Below, piece after piece: positions 1-6,496 of a DNA stretch of 8,176 nucleotides (positions within the stretch are counted from its first letter, which is position 1; each line of letters opens with the position of its first letter). The notes beneath the pieces are model-generated. The model did no database searches. It had not been told where the DNA came from and saw only the letters and a list, made by a program, of their open reading frames with translations. Location of the stretch: NCBI RefSeq assembly GCF_002811985.1, contig NZ_NPDU01000118.1:1-8176 (forward strand), written 5' to 3'. A program made the position numbers and the translations under genes. Source of the DNA: Leptospira adleri (GTDB taxonomy: Bacteria > Spirochaetota > Leptospiria > Leptospirales > Leptospiraceae).

Positions 1-44
1 ACTTGAATTACTTTCAGGTGCGCTTTTTCTTCTTCTGCCCTCAT
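1..44 (-). CDS. Start of an unidentified gene, cut by the left edge
   Basis: Only the first 14 codons are visible, reading MRAEEEKAHLKVIQ. The ATG at 44-42 is preceded by a strong Shine-Dalgarno (AAGGAGA on the minus strand, 59-53) with 8 nt spacing, so the start is well supported. No attC core lies next to this start, unlike the cassette genes, so it is probably the flanking chromosomal gene on the distal side of the array. The pattern E-K-x-x-H-L-x-x-I-Q resembles, from memory, the N-terminus of small membrane proteins found in many bacteria. Fourteen residues are too few to name a family. Confidence 0.6.
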   Translation of the reverse strand, partial: MRAEEEKAHLKVIQ

Positions 45-52
45 TGGGGGGT

Positions 53-59
53 TCTCCTT
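53..59 (-). promoter_or_regulatory. Ribosome binding site of the left flanking gene
   Basis: The minus strand reads AAGGAGA, 8 nt before the ATG at 44. It is the strongest Shine-Dalgarno in the window and decides the start of the left gene. The stretch 60-151 between it and the first half-attC holds no ORF or clear promoter that I can support. Confidence 0.7.
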
Positions 60-151
60 TTTTTGAATTTGATCGTTACAAACTCAATCGGCAAGGAGAG
101 CCTTCTCATTCATTCTTAAATCTGCGAAATATTTTGGACGTTATCGTCGCG

Positions 152-243
152 GCTCGCGAACCGAGTGACAAAGCAATGTGGCTTTAGCCCGGAGTGAAGG
201 TCGCATTAGCGATCCTGAACGGAGCGAGGAGACGAAGTTAGAC
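152..243 (-). repeat. attC half-site 1 (left array end, truncated)
   Basis: This is the right half of an attC: homology to the site at 5424-5602 begins near 152 and runs to the core GTTAGAC at 237-243. It includes the inner hairpin TCGC-atta-GCGA and the arm CGAGGAGAC. The left half, with its matching arm and the GTT core expected in minus-strand sense, is missing. It belongs to the HEPN/MNT cassette and marks the distal end of the array or a deletion. Confidence 0.8.
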
Positions 244-256
244 GACGGTGGCGAAT

Positions 257-703
257 TTAAGAAGAAATAAATTCTATAAAGTTTATATGTGAGTAAAAAT
301 TGCTATTTTTAGCTGAATCTAACTCGGAGTTATCGAAACTAAAGTCTTTCAATCCATCACGAATAATCTGGATAGATTTACTTTTAAAATCTGGTAAAGA
401 ATTTTTAATCGTTTCATAAACAATAAAAATATTTATCCCAGTATAATCATGAGCAATTCTATTTCTAAGCCCGATTATATCCTTCCACGGATATGAATAT
501 TTTATTTTCGTTTCATCACTAAGCTTATTACTATTTTCACCTATTTGAGCAAGAAGACTTAGAATTGCATTATAATTCATTTGATCGTTAGAATCGTAAA
601 GTTTTTCCGGACTTTCTGCAAACCTTGAATAAATGAGAATTTTCTCAATATATTCAATAATGTTAAGTAGATACAAAAGATCGTTTTTTCTATTCTTTAA
701 CAT
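257..703 (-). CDS. hepT: HEPN-domain toxin of a HEPN/MNT pair (HepT-like, DUF86)
   Basis: The 148-residue protein is all-helical in character and carries the motif R80-N-R-I-A-H85-D-Y87, the R-x4-H-x-Y signature of HepT-type HEPN ribonucleases, within the context I-I-G-L-R-N-R-I-A-H-D-Y-T-G-I typical of DUF86. Family knowledge: these toxins cleave RNA and are silenced when the partner nucleotidyltransferase adds AMP to the motif tyrosine (Y87 here). The start at 703 overlaps the end of the MNT gene by 14 bp, so the two are translationally coupled. About 30 residues after the domain (from roughly 118) have no family match that I recognise. The stop lies 14 nt from the AAC core of its attC, as usual for a cassette gene. 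The pair may act as a plasmid-like stabiliser of the array or as an abortive defence. Confidence 0.88.
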   Translation of the reverse strand: MLKNRKNDLLYLLNIIEYIEKILIYSRFAESPEKLYDSNDQMNYNAILSLLAQIGENSNKLSDETKIKYSYPWKDIIGLRNRIAHDYTGINIFIVYETIKNSLPDFKSKSIQIIRDGLKDFSFDNSELDSAKNSNFYSHINFIEFISS

Positions 704-986
704 AGACCATTTCTTTTTGGGCTCTATGAAGAATTATCGGATTAGCATATTTGCTAAGCACTAAATCAATTTTTCGCTCTATATTTTTTTCAAGCTCAGC
801 TTTGAATAATAAAGCTGACTTATAATCAATATCCTGGTCCACCAGAATATCAATGTCCTGAAAATTAGAATCTTTCCTAGCAAAAGAGCCAAAAATCCCT
901 ACTCTTTCAAGATGATACTTAGACAGTAATTTAGAAGTTGTTATAAATTGCTGAAAATCCGCGATTGTCTGAATTGATGATGACAT
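690..986 (-). CDS. mntA: MNT-domain nucleotidyltransferase antitoxin (MntA-like)
   Basis: A 98-residue minimal nucleotidyltransferase. The core motif G33-S34-F-A-R-K-D-S-N-F-Q-D44-I-D46 is followed by a third acidic strand at K72-I-D74-L-V, giving the three metal-binding aspartates of the polymerase-beta superfamily. The spacing between GS and DxD is 9 residues, one shorter than the commonly quoted GS-x10-DxD. The known role of the family is to transfer AMP from ATP to the HEPN toxin's tyrosine and so neutralise it. It is the first gene of the pair and overlaps the toxin gene. The ATG at 986 has no good Shine-Dalgarno, but a promoter-like sequence lies just upstream (1001-1028). Confidence 0.87.
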   Translation of the reverse strand: MSSSIQTIADFQQFITTSKLLSKYHLERVGIFGSFARKDSNFQDIDILVDQDIDYKSALLFKAELEKNIERKIDLVLSKYANPIILHRAQKEMVYVKE

Positions 987-1000
987 AGAAATATATAAAG

Positions 1001-1028
1001 ACTATAGCAATTTAGATTTCAAGCTCAA
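1001..1028 (-). promoter_or_regulatory. Possible promoter of the HEPN/MNT pair
   Basis: On the minus strand TTGAGC (1028-1023) and TATAGT (1006-1001) are 16 nt apart, and the -10-like box ends 14 nt before the MNT start codon at 986. This fits a cassette-borne sigma-70-type promoter, which toxin-antitoxin cassettes often carry so that they are expressed wherever they sit in an array. The call rests on box matches only. Confidence 0.4.
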
Positions 1029-1101
1029 TTTTACCCTTCCAATTCTCTTTTCCTGCTATAGGAACCATAGTGTAATTCTCATGGGTCAAACTTTTCGCCA
1101 C
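1012..1101 (-). CDS. Possible small ORF ahead of the HEPN/MNT pair
   Basis: A GTG at 1101-1099, 5 nt inside the cassette after the core GTTAGAC (1113-1107), opens a 29-residue frame reading (M)AKSLTHENYTMVPIAG and ending KENWKGKIELEI. It stops 25 nt before the MNT start. Its position, directly after the core where cassette genes normally begin, and its protein-like composition make it worth recording. The frame stays open upstream through the attC to 1305, but that part is repeat and unlikely to be translated. There is no clear Shine-Dalgarno and I do not recognise the peptide. It could be a remnant of a replaced gene or a leader peptide. Confidence 0.3.
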   Translation of the reverse strand: MAKSLTHENYTMVPIAGKENWKGKIELEI

Positions 1102-1106
1102 TGTTC

Positions 1107-1277
1107 GTCTAACGATGTAGGTTTTCCGACGTCGCTGGTCCCGAAGGGACGCGAAACGTTTCTTACTAAAATACATTACTTTTACAATGTAACTCCGTGA
1201 GCGAAGCGATGTGGCTTGCCCCGGAGTGAGGGTTTGCATTAGCAAATCCCGAACGAAGCGGAAAACCGTAGTTAAGC
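1107..1277 (-). repeat. attC site 2 (type B, 171 bp)
   Basis: It is bounded by GTCTAAC (1107-1113) and GTTAAGC (1271-1277). The arms GGTTTTCCG and CGGAAAACC pair perfectly, and the spacers between core and arm are 6 nt (left) and 3 nt (right). The inner hairpin is TTTGC-atta-GCAAA. The centre holds an AT-rich segment with TTACTAAAA, shared with the sites at 5119 and 7495. It belongs to the ORF-less cassette to its right. Confidence 0.82.
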
Positions 1278-1540
1278 GACGTTCGCCTGCAAAAGCAAAT
1301 TCCAATTTCTCCCTTGATTAGCAGAGCAAAAGCGCAAATAATTAGAATACTGATTTACCAGAACATCTTCATTGAGACAAAACCGAATAAAGACCTTCGG
1401 GTGAACCCATTACGATCAAAATCTTTAATCAACAACTAAGTCAAAAGATTTCAAAAAAACTTCGATCCAAGAGAAATACTGATCCCTCCCCGCGCTTTTG
1501 CTCTGCAACATTTTTAGCTGGATGCACTTAGGCGAATGTC
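1278..1540 (-). other. Cassette body without a protein gene, framed by a 15-bp inverted repeat
   Basis: This 263-bp stretch lies between two complete attC sites and has no credible ORF on either strand. Its ends form an inverted repeat continuous with the cores (GTTAAGCGAC, then G or A, then TTCGCCT). Inside it, GCAGAGCAAAAGCGC (1321-1335) is repeated inverted and without a mismatch at 1492-1506, enclosing 156 nt. The enclosed part is AT-rich with a small GC hairpin-like stretch near 1393-1406. It could encode a structured RNA, be a small inserted element with terminal repeats, or be a cassette whose gene has decayed. I cannot choose from sequence alone. Confidence 0.6.
1321..1506. repeat. 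Perfect 15-bp inverted repeat inside the ORF-less cassette
   Basis: GCAGAGCAAAAGCGC (1321-1335) and its exact reverse complement (1492-1506). It lies inside the cassette and is separate from the cassette-end repeat. The flanking bases (1320 and 1507) no longer pair, and no target-site duplication is obvious. Confidence 0.85.
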
Positions 1541-1725
1541 GCTTAACGAAAGAGGCTTCTCGACGTTTGCGTTCCTGGAGCGCGCTAAACGCGCGAAAGG
1601 ATTGGCACGAAGGCTTGAGTGAGCCTTAGCGAACGATCACAAGCCGAGTGACAAAGCAAATGTGCCGGAGGCCAAGCAAGAGTTGCGAAGCAATCTCGAA
1701 GCGCCGCGAGAAGCCGCAGTTAGAC
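1541..1725 (-). repeat. attC site 3 (type A, 185 bp)
   Basis: Bounded by GCTTAAC (1541-1547) and GTTAGAC (1719-1725). The arms GGCTTCTCG and CGAGAAGCC pair; spacers are 6 and 3 nt. Inner hairpins: GCGCG-ctaaa-CGCGC, AGGCT-tgagtg-AGCCT, and TTGC-gaa-GCAA with a bulged T. It belongs to the DUF5677-like cassette. Confidence 0.85.
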
Positions 1726-1737
1726 TGCTGGCGCGAC

Positions 1738-2547
1738 TTATCGACAACTCATTGTATAGTAAAAAGAATATATCTTTTCCTGTTTATCAGTTAATTTTAG
1801 ATTTAAATGAATTGGAATAGAAATTAACCGATTTAAATAATGAGATGATATAATTGATGTAAATTGGCAAGCGCTGCGTAATAGAAAATGGCCATTAAAT
1901 TCCCGTTCATTTTCGATCAATTGAATTAAGCCTGGAAAGAGTGAATGACTATGTGCCGATAAATACGAATAAGAAATCTGCTCCCAAAAATTACCTATAC
2001 CTATTCGTTTGATCAATTCTGAATACTGTGGTTTCCATTTTTTCAAGAGTGTTTTCTTTTGATTATGAATATTTAATTTTTCAATTAGATTATCAATTTG
2101 CCTTCCTAATATAATCAACAAACCGCTTTCATGATTCCTAATCCACATTTGTTCGGAACCAATTGGAAATTTTTGCCTGGTAATATAACCGTCACGTAAA
2201 TACAATTTCAGACGTAAATCTTGCAGATCTAATGATTTTGCAGTTTCAAGAAAAATATACGAAAACGTCATATAATTTTCTAAAAGAGATCTATTCAACG
2301 TATGAATTGATGAGATTAGTATTTTAACTTGCTGCTCATTTTCATCAATTGATTGAATAAGCAGAAAAATCGATTGAAGTCTATATTGGAAGTCTAAAAT
2401 AAAGGCGTTTTTAATTGAATCAGGACTATTGATAGACCATTCATGATTTTCAATATTTCGTTCTTTTAAATATTTATCATATATTTCAACTATAGAGCTT
2501 ATATTCTCTTTAAATCTGTAGTCAATTGAATCACAATCAAAGTTCAT
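1738..2547 (-). CDS. DUF5677-like helical protein (cassette gene)
   Basis: A 269-residue, mostly alpha-helical soluble protein with no signal peptide. Two stretches recall the DUF5677 family: R86-S-L-L-E90 in a long helix and Y195-L-S-A-H-S-H201 towards the C-terminus, where the family has a conserved Y-x-x-L-S-x-x-x-H region. The function of the family is not established; the helical fold with conserved Arg, Glu and His recalls HEPN proteins, which is my inference. The ATG lies 13 nt after the core GTTAGAC and has no Shine-Dalgarno. Translation may therefore be leaderless or depend on read-through from upstream cassettes. The stop is 12 nt from the AAC core. The composition is strongly AT-rich, like most neighbours. 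Confidence 0.6.
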   Translation of the reverse strand: MNFDCDSIDYRFKENISSIVEIYDKYLKERNIENHEWSINSPDSIKNAFILDFQYRLQSIFLLIQSIDENEQQVKILISSIHTLNRSLLENYMTFSYIFLETAKSLDLQDLRLKLYLRDGYITRQKFPIGSEQMWIRNHESGLLIILGRQIDNLIEKLNIHNQKKTLLKKWKPQYSELIKRIGIGNFWEQISYSYLSAHSHSLFPGLIQLIENEREFNGHFLLRSACQFTSIISSHYLNRLISIPIHLNLKLTDKQEKIYSFYYTMSCR

Positions 2548-2560
2548 TTATAGCGCTTGC

Positions 2561-2747
<187 letters not shown>

Positions 2748-2762
2748 GAAGTGGTCCTAAAA

Positions 2763-3752
2763 TTAAATATTCATTGCTACTGGCGCGACTATAGTATCAT
2801 TTAAAACAGATTCACCTTCTTTTTCAATAAACGAAGTTGTGTCCTGCTCTATTCTGGTTAATAATTCTCTCTGTGATTGAGCTTCAAGAATTTGAACTAC
2901 TTCCATAACAGAAAATTCCCTTCGCATCTCAAGTTCCTTTGCAACCTGCCGATCTGCTGGTGAAGGAAGTGCTGCTTCCTTAGGCTGCATGGCATCGGCC
3001 GATATAAATTGCTGAACTATCCTCCAACCCGTATAGAATAGTTCCATAAAAGCTCCATCATATGGTAGCGGACATATGATTAAATTCTTTTTATCATCTT
3101 TAATAATTTTGTCAGCCTTTCCTTGCGAACTCGGTACTATTCCAATTCTTAACCCTTTAGCTCCTTCTAAATGAGCTTTATTAATTTTTAATGTCGTACC
3201 TAACCATCTATCATTGTCTGTTGTTCCAAAGAACAAGTCAGCTTTCCATAAACCATTAATTGAATATGGGAGAGCGGCTCTTGTTTCCGGCCTATTAAAG
3301 GCTGCGGAAAGCATATTCATGTAGCCTTTAAGCTTCAAAGGTTGCGCTCTTTCTCCTGTTAATATTCTTGATTCATCAGTTAAAATATCTTTTGCGGTAT
3401 CAATGATTCTACTTTTTCCATTCTTTTCGACGCCGAAAAGAATCGATCGATATTCACCACCTGGTAATTTACATTTTTTTGCAGCATCGGCTAATTTCTC
3501 GATTACCGCTGGATCCTTTCTACGAATCGCATCATGAACTGCCCACTCAAAACAAACTCCAATATCACCATCGCCAGGCCTATATGATCTTGGTAGCATT
3601 TTAAGTTTGATATTTTCATATCCACCTAACTCGTTTGCAATATCCTGTTTTATACCCATCAATATACCTGTTAAAATTGGCCTAACAACAGAAATCCTTG
3701 ACAGTACTTCACTTTGAACAGGGTTAATTTGCTTATCTATTAAAAGTTTCAA
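2763..3752 (-). CDS. Unrecognised protein with PD-(D/E)XK-nuclease-like residues
   Basis: A 329-residue soluble protein that I do not recognise by name. Residues 62-76 (D-I-G-V-C-F-E69-W-A-V-H-D) look like the acidic helix of restriction-endonuclease folds. A strand with D172 (K-A-D-L-F-F-G) is followed 15 residues later by T187-L-K189-I-N at the end of a second strand, a spacing compatible with the D...(E/T)xK catalytic core. The assignment is tentative. The C-terminal third (260-310) is charged and helical. The start is TTG at 3752-3750, since the codon before it is a stop (TAA) and TAGGAG (3764-3759) sits 6 nt upstream; this is the best ribosome binding site among the cassette genes. The gene looks less AT-rich than its neighbours, suggesting a different origin. 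A restriction or anti-phage role would suit the context but is unproven. Confidence 0.55.
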   Translation of the reverse strand: MKLLIDKQINPVQSEVLSRISVVRPILTGILMGIKQDIANELGGYENIKLKMLPRSYRPGDGDIGVCFEWAVHDAIRRKDPAVIEKLADAAKKCKLPGGEYRSILFGVEKNGKSRIIDTAKDILTDESRILTGERAQPLKLKGYMNMLSAAFNRPETRAALPYSINGLWKADLFFGTTDNDRWLGTTLKINKAHLEGAKGLRIGIVPSSQGKADKIIKDDKKNLIICPLPYDGAFMELFYTGWRIVQQFISADAMQPKEAALPSPADRQVAKELEMRREFSVMEVVQILEAQSQRELLTRIEQDTTSFIEKEGESVLNDTIVAPVAMNI

Positions 3753-3758
3753 TTATTT

Positions 3759-3764
3759 CTCCTA
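3759..3764 (-). promoter_or_regulatory. Ribosome binding site that fixes a TTG start
   Basis: TAGGAG on the minus strand with 6 nt spacing to TTG at 3752. The in-frame codon just before the TTG is TAA, and the next in-frame ATG is about 30 codons further in. The binding site therefore decides the start. Confidence 0.7.
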
Positions 3765-3800
3765 TAAAGTTATCTAATTCAATTTTATTGGGACCATTTC

Positions 3801-3977
3801 GCCTAACGAAAGAGTCTCCTCGACGTTGCGTCCGCGAACGCTTGAGCGTGAAGCGGTTGGCACGAGGTTCGAGCGACCTTAGTCGCGTCTAGCGAACCGA
3901 AGTGGCAAAGCAATGTGCGGAGTCGGAGTGAGGGTCGCATGAGCGATCCCGAACGAAGCGAGGAGACGAAGTTATGC
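3801..3977 (-). repeat. attC site 5 (type A, 177 bp)
   Basis: Bounded by GCCTAAC (3801-3807) and GTTATGC (3971-3977). The arms GTCTCCTCG and CGAGGAGAC pair; spacers GAAAGA and GAA. Inner hairpins ACGCT-tg-AGCGT and TCGC-atga-GCGA with a bulged T. It belongs to the DUF2971 cassette. Confidence 0.86.
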
Positions 3978-3993
3978 GGCGTGCGATTGAACT

Positions 3994-4812
3994 TTAATTA
4001 AAATGAACTTTTTCAATGTTAATTTGGTATTTATTTTTATCTGCTACAGCTTTAAATAAATTAAAGCTATAGCCTAATTTTATGTATTCATTCAAACATA
4101 AATTCTGGATCTCATCGATATATTCTTTTGATGTTCTTAATCCAAAAATAATACCTTTTAAAGCATGTTTATTTAAGCTAATTAGATTAGAATTGTTCTT
4201 TAAATGGGAATCTCTTACAATGATTCGATATTCTTTCTCATAATGCCAATTCTTGTGTTTTGTGTAAAAATATTTTGCTACTCCGAATGGATCCTCATCA
4301 ACTAAAAAGTAGTTAAATGCCTTTGGAAATTTGTATCGATATTTCACTGGTAATAAAATTAGATTCTCTCTAAAATGTTGTTCTTCGAAATTCAATTGGT
4401 TTTCTTCAACCTTCATCGATCGAATACTTTCATGAGTATAAGGTGAGGTATTATATATTAAGCAAACACCTTGGTGATTTTTTGCATAATGGCTCCACAT
4501 TAATATGCTATCATTTACTTTTGAAAAACAACAGATTCGGTGCGAGTTTTCAAATTCAATGCGCTTTGCTTCATCAACTTCAATATTTTTATTCTGATAT
4601 TCTTTTGCGCTTAGATCAGCAACAATATGACTACGACCCGTATTTTTGTATAGATTGTACCATTTAGTGTAGTCACCGAAAAGGAAGAAGTTGCTTTTGC
4701 AATCGAAAGGATCATTAAAAGACATTGGATCACTTAAAAAGATTTCGTGATTTTTAATCATTTTCTTCGTAAGTTCATCTGGATTTCTATACTTGTATAA
4801 ATTCATAAGCAT
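3994..4812 (-). CDS. DUF2971 family protein (cassette gene)
   Basis: A 272-residue protein with the hallmarks of DUF2971: L5-Y-K-Y near the start, F-N33-D-P-F-D-C38, then C-F-S-K-V-N-D-S-I-L-M-W106-S-H-Y-A with H113-Q-G-V-C, W189-H-Y-E-K-E-Y-R196 and the C-terminal G220-I-I-F-G-L. All family blocks are present and the length is usual, so it is intact. The biochemical role of DUF2971 is not known to me; members occur widely in accessory regions. Two ATGs compete: 4812-4810, only 3 nt after the core GTTATGC (4822-4816), and 4806-4804, which gives MNLYKY and fits the family start better. Neither has a Shine-Dalgarno because the attC arm occupies that space, so translation is probably leaderless or coupled to upstream transcription. 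Confidence 0.82.
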   Translation of the reverse strand: MLMNLYKYRNPDELTKKMIKNHEIFLSDPMSFNDPFDCKSNFFLFGDYTKWYNLYKNTGRSHIVADLSAKEYQNKNIEVDEAKRIEFENSHRICCFSKVNDSILMWSHYAKNHQGVCLIYNTSPYTHESIRSMKVEENQLNFEEQHFRENLILLPVKYRYKFPKAFNYFLVDEDPFGVAKYFYTKHKNWHYEKEYRIIVRDSHLKNNSNLISLNKHALKGIIFGLRTSKEYIDEIQNLCLNEYIKLGYSFNLFKAVADKNKYQINIEKVHFN

Positions 4813-4815
4813 GCC

Positions 4816-5001
<186 letters not shown>

Positions 5002-5118
5002 GCTGTTCCGCGAGCCAAAAAAAGCTATAAATTGCGCGCTAAGACTAAAAGCGAATCCACGCGCAATTCTCTTTTCCCCAAACTCGCCTAAACCCAAATT
5101 AAAGCGAAGCGGAATGGC
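5002..5118 (-). other. Short cassette body without a gene, copy A
   Basis: A 117-bp body between two attC sites. It differs at about 7 positions from copy B (5307-5423), so the two are about 94% identical and of equal length. The ends form an inverted repeat continuous with the cores (TTATGCGC, then TG or CA, then TTCCGC). Inside, AATTGCGCG (5030-5038) pairs with CGCGCAATT (5060-5068) around a 21-nt loop. No start codon with a plausible gene exists in it. It could be a small RNA gene, a promoter or attenuator cassette, or a non-autonomous cassette that spreads on its attC alone. Confidence 0.65.
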
Positions 5119-5306
5119 GCATAACGACAAGAGTTTGCCGACGTCGCGTCCCCGAGCGCTTGTGCGCGAAAGGGTCGCGAACTTAATTTTACTAAAAATC
5201 TCTTCTATTACTGCTTAGTCAAGTTCGCGAAGCGATGTGTCGAAGACCGGAGTGAGTTCGAGCGAATCCCGCGAGTGACGAACGCAGCGGCAAACGTTAG
5301 TTATGC
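5119..5306 (-). repeat. attC site 7 (type B, 188 bp)
   Basis: Bounded by GCATAAC (5119-5125) and GTTATGC (5300-5306). The arms GTTTGCCG and CGGCAAAC pair. The centre is AT-rich (TTTTACTAAAAA), closed by GCGAACTT and AAGTTCGC. It belongs to ORF-less body B. It is of a different lineage from site 6, although the bodies the two sites carry are near-identical. Confidence 0.84.
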
Positions 5307-5423
5307 GCTGTTCCGCGAGCCAAGAAAAGCTATAAATTGCGCGCTGAGTCTAAAAGCGAAACCACGCGCAATTCTCTTTTCCCCAATCTCGCCCAAACTC
5401 AAATTAAAGCGAAGCGGAATGGC
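5307..5423 (-). other. Short cassette body without a gene, copy B
   Basis: Near-duplicate of copy A, with the same length and the same inner stem (AATTGCGCG at 5335-5343, CGCGCAATT at 5365-5373). All 18 stem bases are unchanged while 3 of the 7 differences fall in the 21-nt loop. Within the loop an A and a T that could pair in copy A are exchanged to T and A in copy B. The type-B attC it carries differs from that of copy A, so the two did not arise as a simple tandem duplication of a whole cassette. Confidence 0.65.
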
Positions 5424-5602
5424 GCATAACGAAAGAGTCTCCTCGACGTTGCGTGTCCAAGCGCCTAAGCGCGCCGGACTTGGCACGAGGTTCGAGCGAG
5501 CCTTAGCGAGCGTCCCGCGAACCGAAGTGACAAAGCAATGTGCGGAGCCGGAGTGAGGGTTGCAATAGCAATCCCGAACGGAGCGAGGAGACGAAGTTAG
5601 AC
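5424..5602 (-). repeat. attC site 8 (type A, 179 bp)
   Basis: Bounded by GCATAAC (5424-5430) and GTTAGAC (5596-5602). The arms GTCTCCTCG and CGAGGAGAC pair; spacers GAAAGA and GAA. Inner hairpin GGG-TTGC-aata-GCAA-T-CCC at 5557-5575 with a bulged T. It belongs to the HigBA cassette and is close to sites 1 and 5. Confidence 0.86.
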
Positions 5603-5615
5603 GGCGTTGTGCATT

Positions 5616-5918
5616 TCAACCAACTTGTTGCAACGGCTGAATGCTTTGTAATTTCTCTTTTAACTTCTCTTTTTGTTTTCTGATCTCTAAATCATTTTGC
5701 AAGTTAATCCAAAATTTATCAGACATCCCGAAAAACTTAGCTAATCTTAAAGACATATCAACAGTAACTTTTCTTTTATCATGAAGAATTTCAAGAATTG
5801 TAGAAGTAGAAACATGTAACTCTTTCGCTAACCGATATGGTGTTATTTCTAATGGTTCAAGAAACTCTTCCCTTAAAATTTCAGAAATTGTAGGAGTTGG
5901 AATCCTTTTTGATTTCAT
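5616..5918 (-). CDS. higA: HigA-like antitoxin, XRE-family DNA-binding protein
   Basis: A 100-residue protein with a helix-turn-helix at about residues 26-47 (T-P-Y-R-L-A-K-E-L-H-V-S-T-S-T-I), followed by the HigA/VapI block V-D-M-S-L-R-L-A-K-F-F and F-W-I-N-L-Q-N. The length is typical of HigA antitoxins. The known role is to bind and inhibit the HigB toxin and to repress the shared promoter, here probably at the palindrome 6235-6257. A short charged helix (K-E-K-L-K-E-K-L) ends the protein. It starts 12 nt after the higB stop; its Shine-Dalgarno (GTGAGG) lies right after that stop, so the pair is co-translated. The toxin-first order is typical of HigBA. The stop is 13 nt from the attC core. 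Confidence 0.92.
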   Translation of the reverse strand: MKSKRIPTPTISEILREEFLEPLEITPYRLAKELHVSTSTILEILHDKRKVTVDMSLRLAKFFGMSDKFWINLQNDLEIRKQKEKLKEKLQSIQPLQQVG

Positions 5919-5930
5919 ACTAACCTCACT

Positions 5931-6212
5931 TCAGTGATAATCTACGATTGAAACGTCAAAACAATGACCTTGAGAAAAGCGAAATACTATCCTCCATTGT
6001 CTGTTAATTCTGATCGAACAAAATTCTTTTTTGTCACCTTTTAAGTGCTCAAAATTATTAGAAGGGGGAATTCGTAAGTCTTCCTCTCGTTCTGCATTTT
6101 CCAATAGTAATAACTTAATTAATGCCCTACTTTGGATGTCAGGAGCGATTTTTCTTGAAAATTCTTGATTAAAGATCTTTTCAGTTTCCTTATCTCCAAA
6201 AGATTGAATCAT
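5931..6212 (-). CDS. higB: HigB-like toxin, RelE superfamily mRNA endonuclease
   Basis: A 93-residue HigB family protein. The start M-I-Q-S-F-G-D-K-E-T-E-K-I-F-N, the middle L-K-G-D-K-K (58-63) and the end R-I-N-R-Q-W-R-I-V-F-R-F with D-V-S-I-V-D-Y-H follow the family closely, and the length is standard, so it should be active. Known family role: ribosome-associated mRNA cleavage. No other start codon is available in frame near the N-terminus. The ATG at 6212 lies only 6 nt after an AT-rich -10-like stretch, so the transcript may be leaderless or nearly so. HigBA modules are among the commonest cargo of chromosomal integrons, where they are thought to stabilise the array. Confidence 0.92.
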   Translation of the reverse strand: MIQSFGDKETEKIFNQEFSRKIAPDIQSRALIKLLLLENAEREEDLRIPPSNNFEHLKGDKKEFCSIRINRQWRIVFRFSQGHCFDVSIVDYH

Positions 6213-6234
6213 TAAGCATATATTTCAATGGCAG

Positions 6235-6257
6235 ATATATCTGTCAATCAGATATAT
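6235..6257. promoter_or_regulatory. Palindromic operator of the higBA promoter
   Basis: A perfect 9-bp inverted repeat, ATATATCTG and CAGATATAT, with a 5-nt centre (TCAAT on the plus strand), 23 nt upstream of higB. Its centre overlaps a consensus -35 box TTGACA on the minus strand (6247-6242). AT-rich -10 candidates follow 17-19 nt later. Binding of HigA dimers here would cover the -35 box, which is the usual HigBA autoregulation. The palindrome is direct observation; HigA binding is inferred. Confidence 0.75.
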
Positions 6258-6295
6258 GGATGGAATGTTGTTTTAAAGCGATTTTGCACAATGCC

Positions 6296-6472
6296 GTCTA
6301 ACGAAATAGGTTTCTCGACGTTGCGGGCCCGAGCGCTTGTGCGCGAAGGGACGATGAGGTTCGCTCATCTTTAAGCATCAAAGCGAACCGAAATCGAGCA
6401 ATGTGCCGAAGGCCGAAGTGAGCCTGAGCGGGAACCGCGAATGGCGAACGAAGCGAGAAAGCGAAGTTATCT
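6296..6472 (-). repeat. attC site 9 (mixed type, 177 bp)
   Basis: Bounded by GTCTAAC (6296-6302) and GTTATCT (6466-6472), the latter a poor fit to GTTRRRY. The arms are GGTTTCTCG on the left and CGAGAAAGC on the right, with one mismatch. An inner long-range stem pairs GGTTCGC with GCGAACC. The left part resembles type A and the right part (GGGAACCGCGA) resembles site 10, so it looks like a hybrid. It belongs to the cyclase-like cassette. Confidence 0.8.
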
Positions 6473-6496
6473 GCCGTTTTTAAATTTTTAACATTT

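Noticed and set aside
1102..1305. Long minus-strand frame through attC site 2 joined to the small ORF at 1012-1101
   Set aside because: This part is repeat sequence also found at the other sites; Arg/Ser-rich translations are typical of these GC-rich repeats. Only the last 29 codons were kept as a possible gene.
4443..4667. Plus-strand frame of 74 codons
   Set aside because: It lies wholly inside the well-supported DUF2971 gene on the other strand and its translation resembles no protein family.
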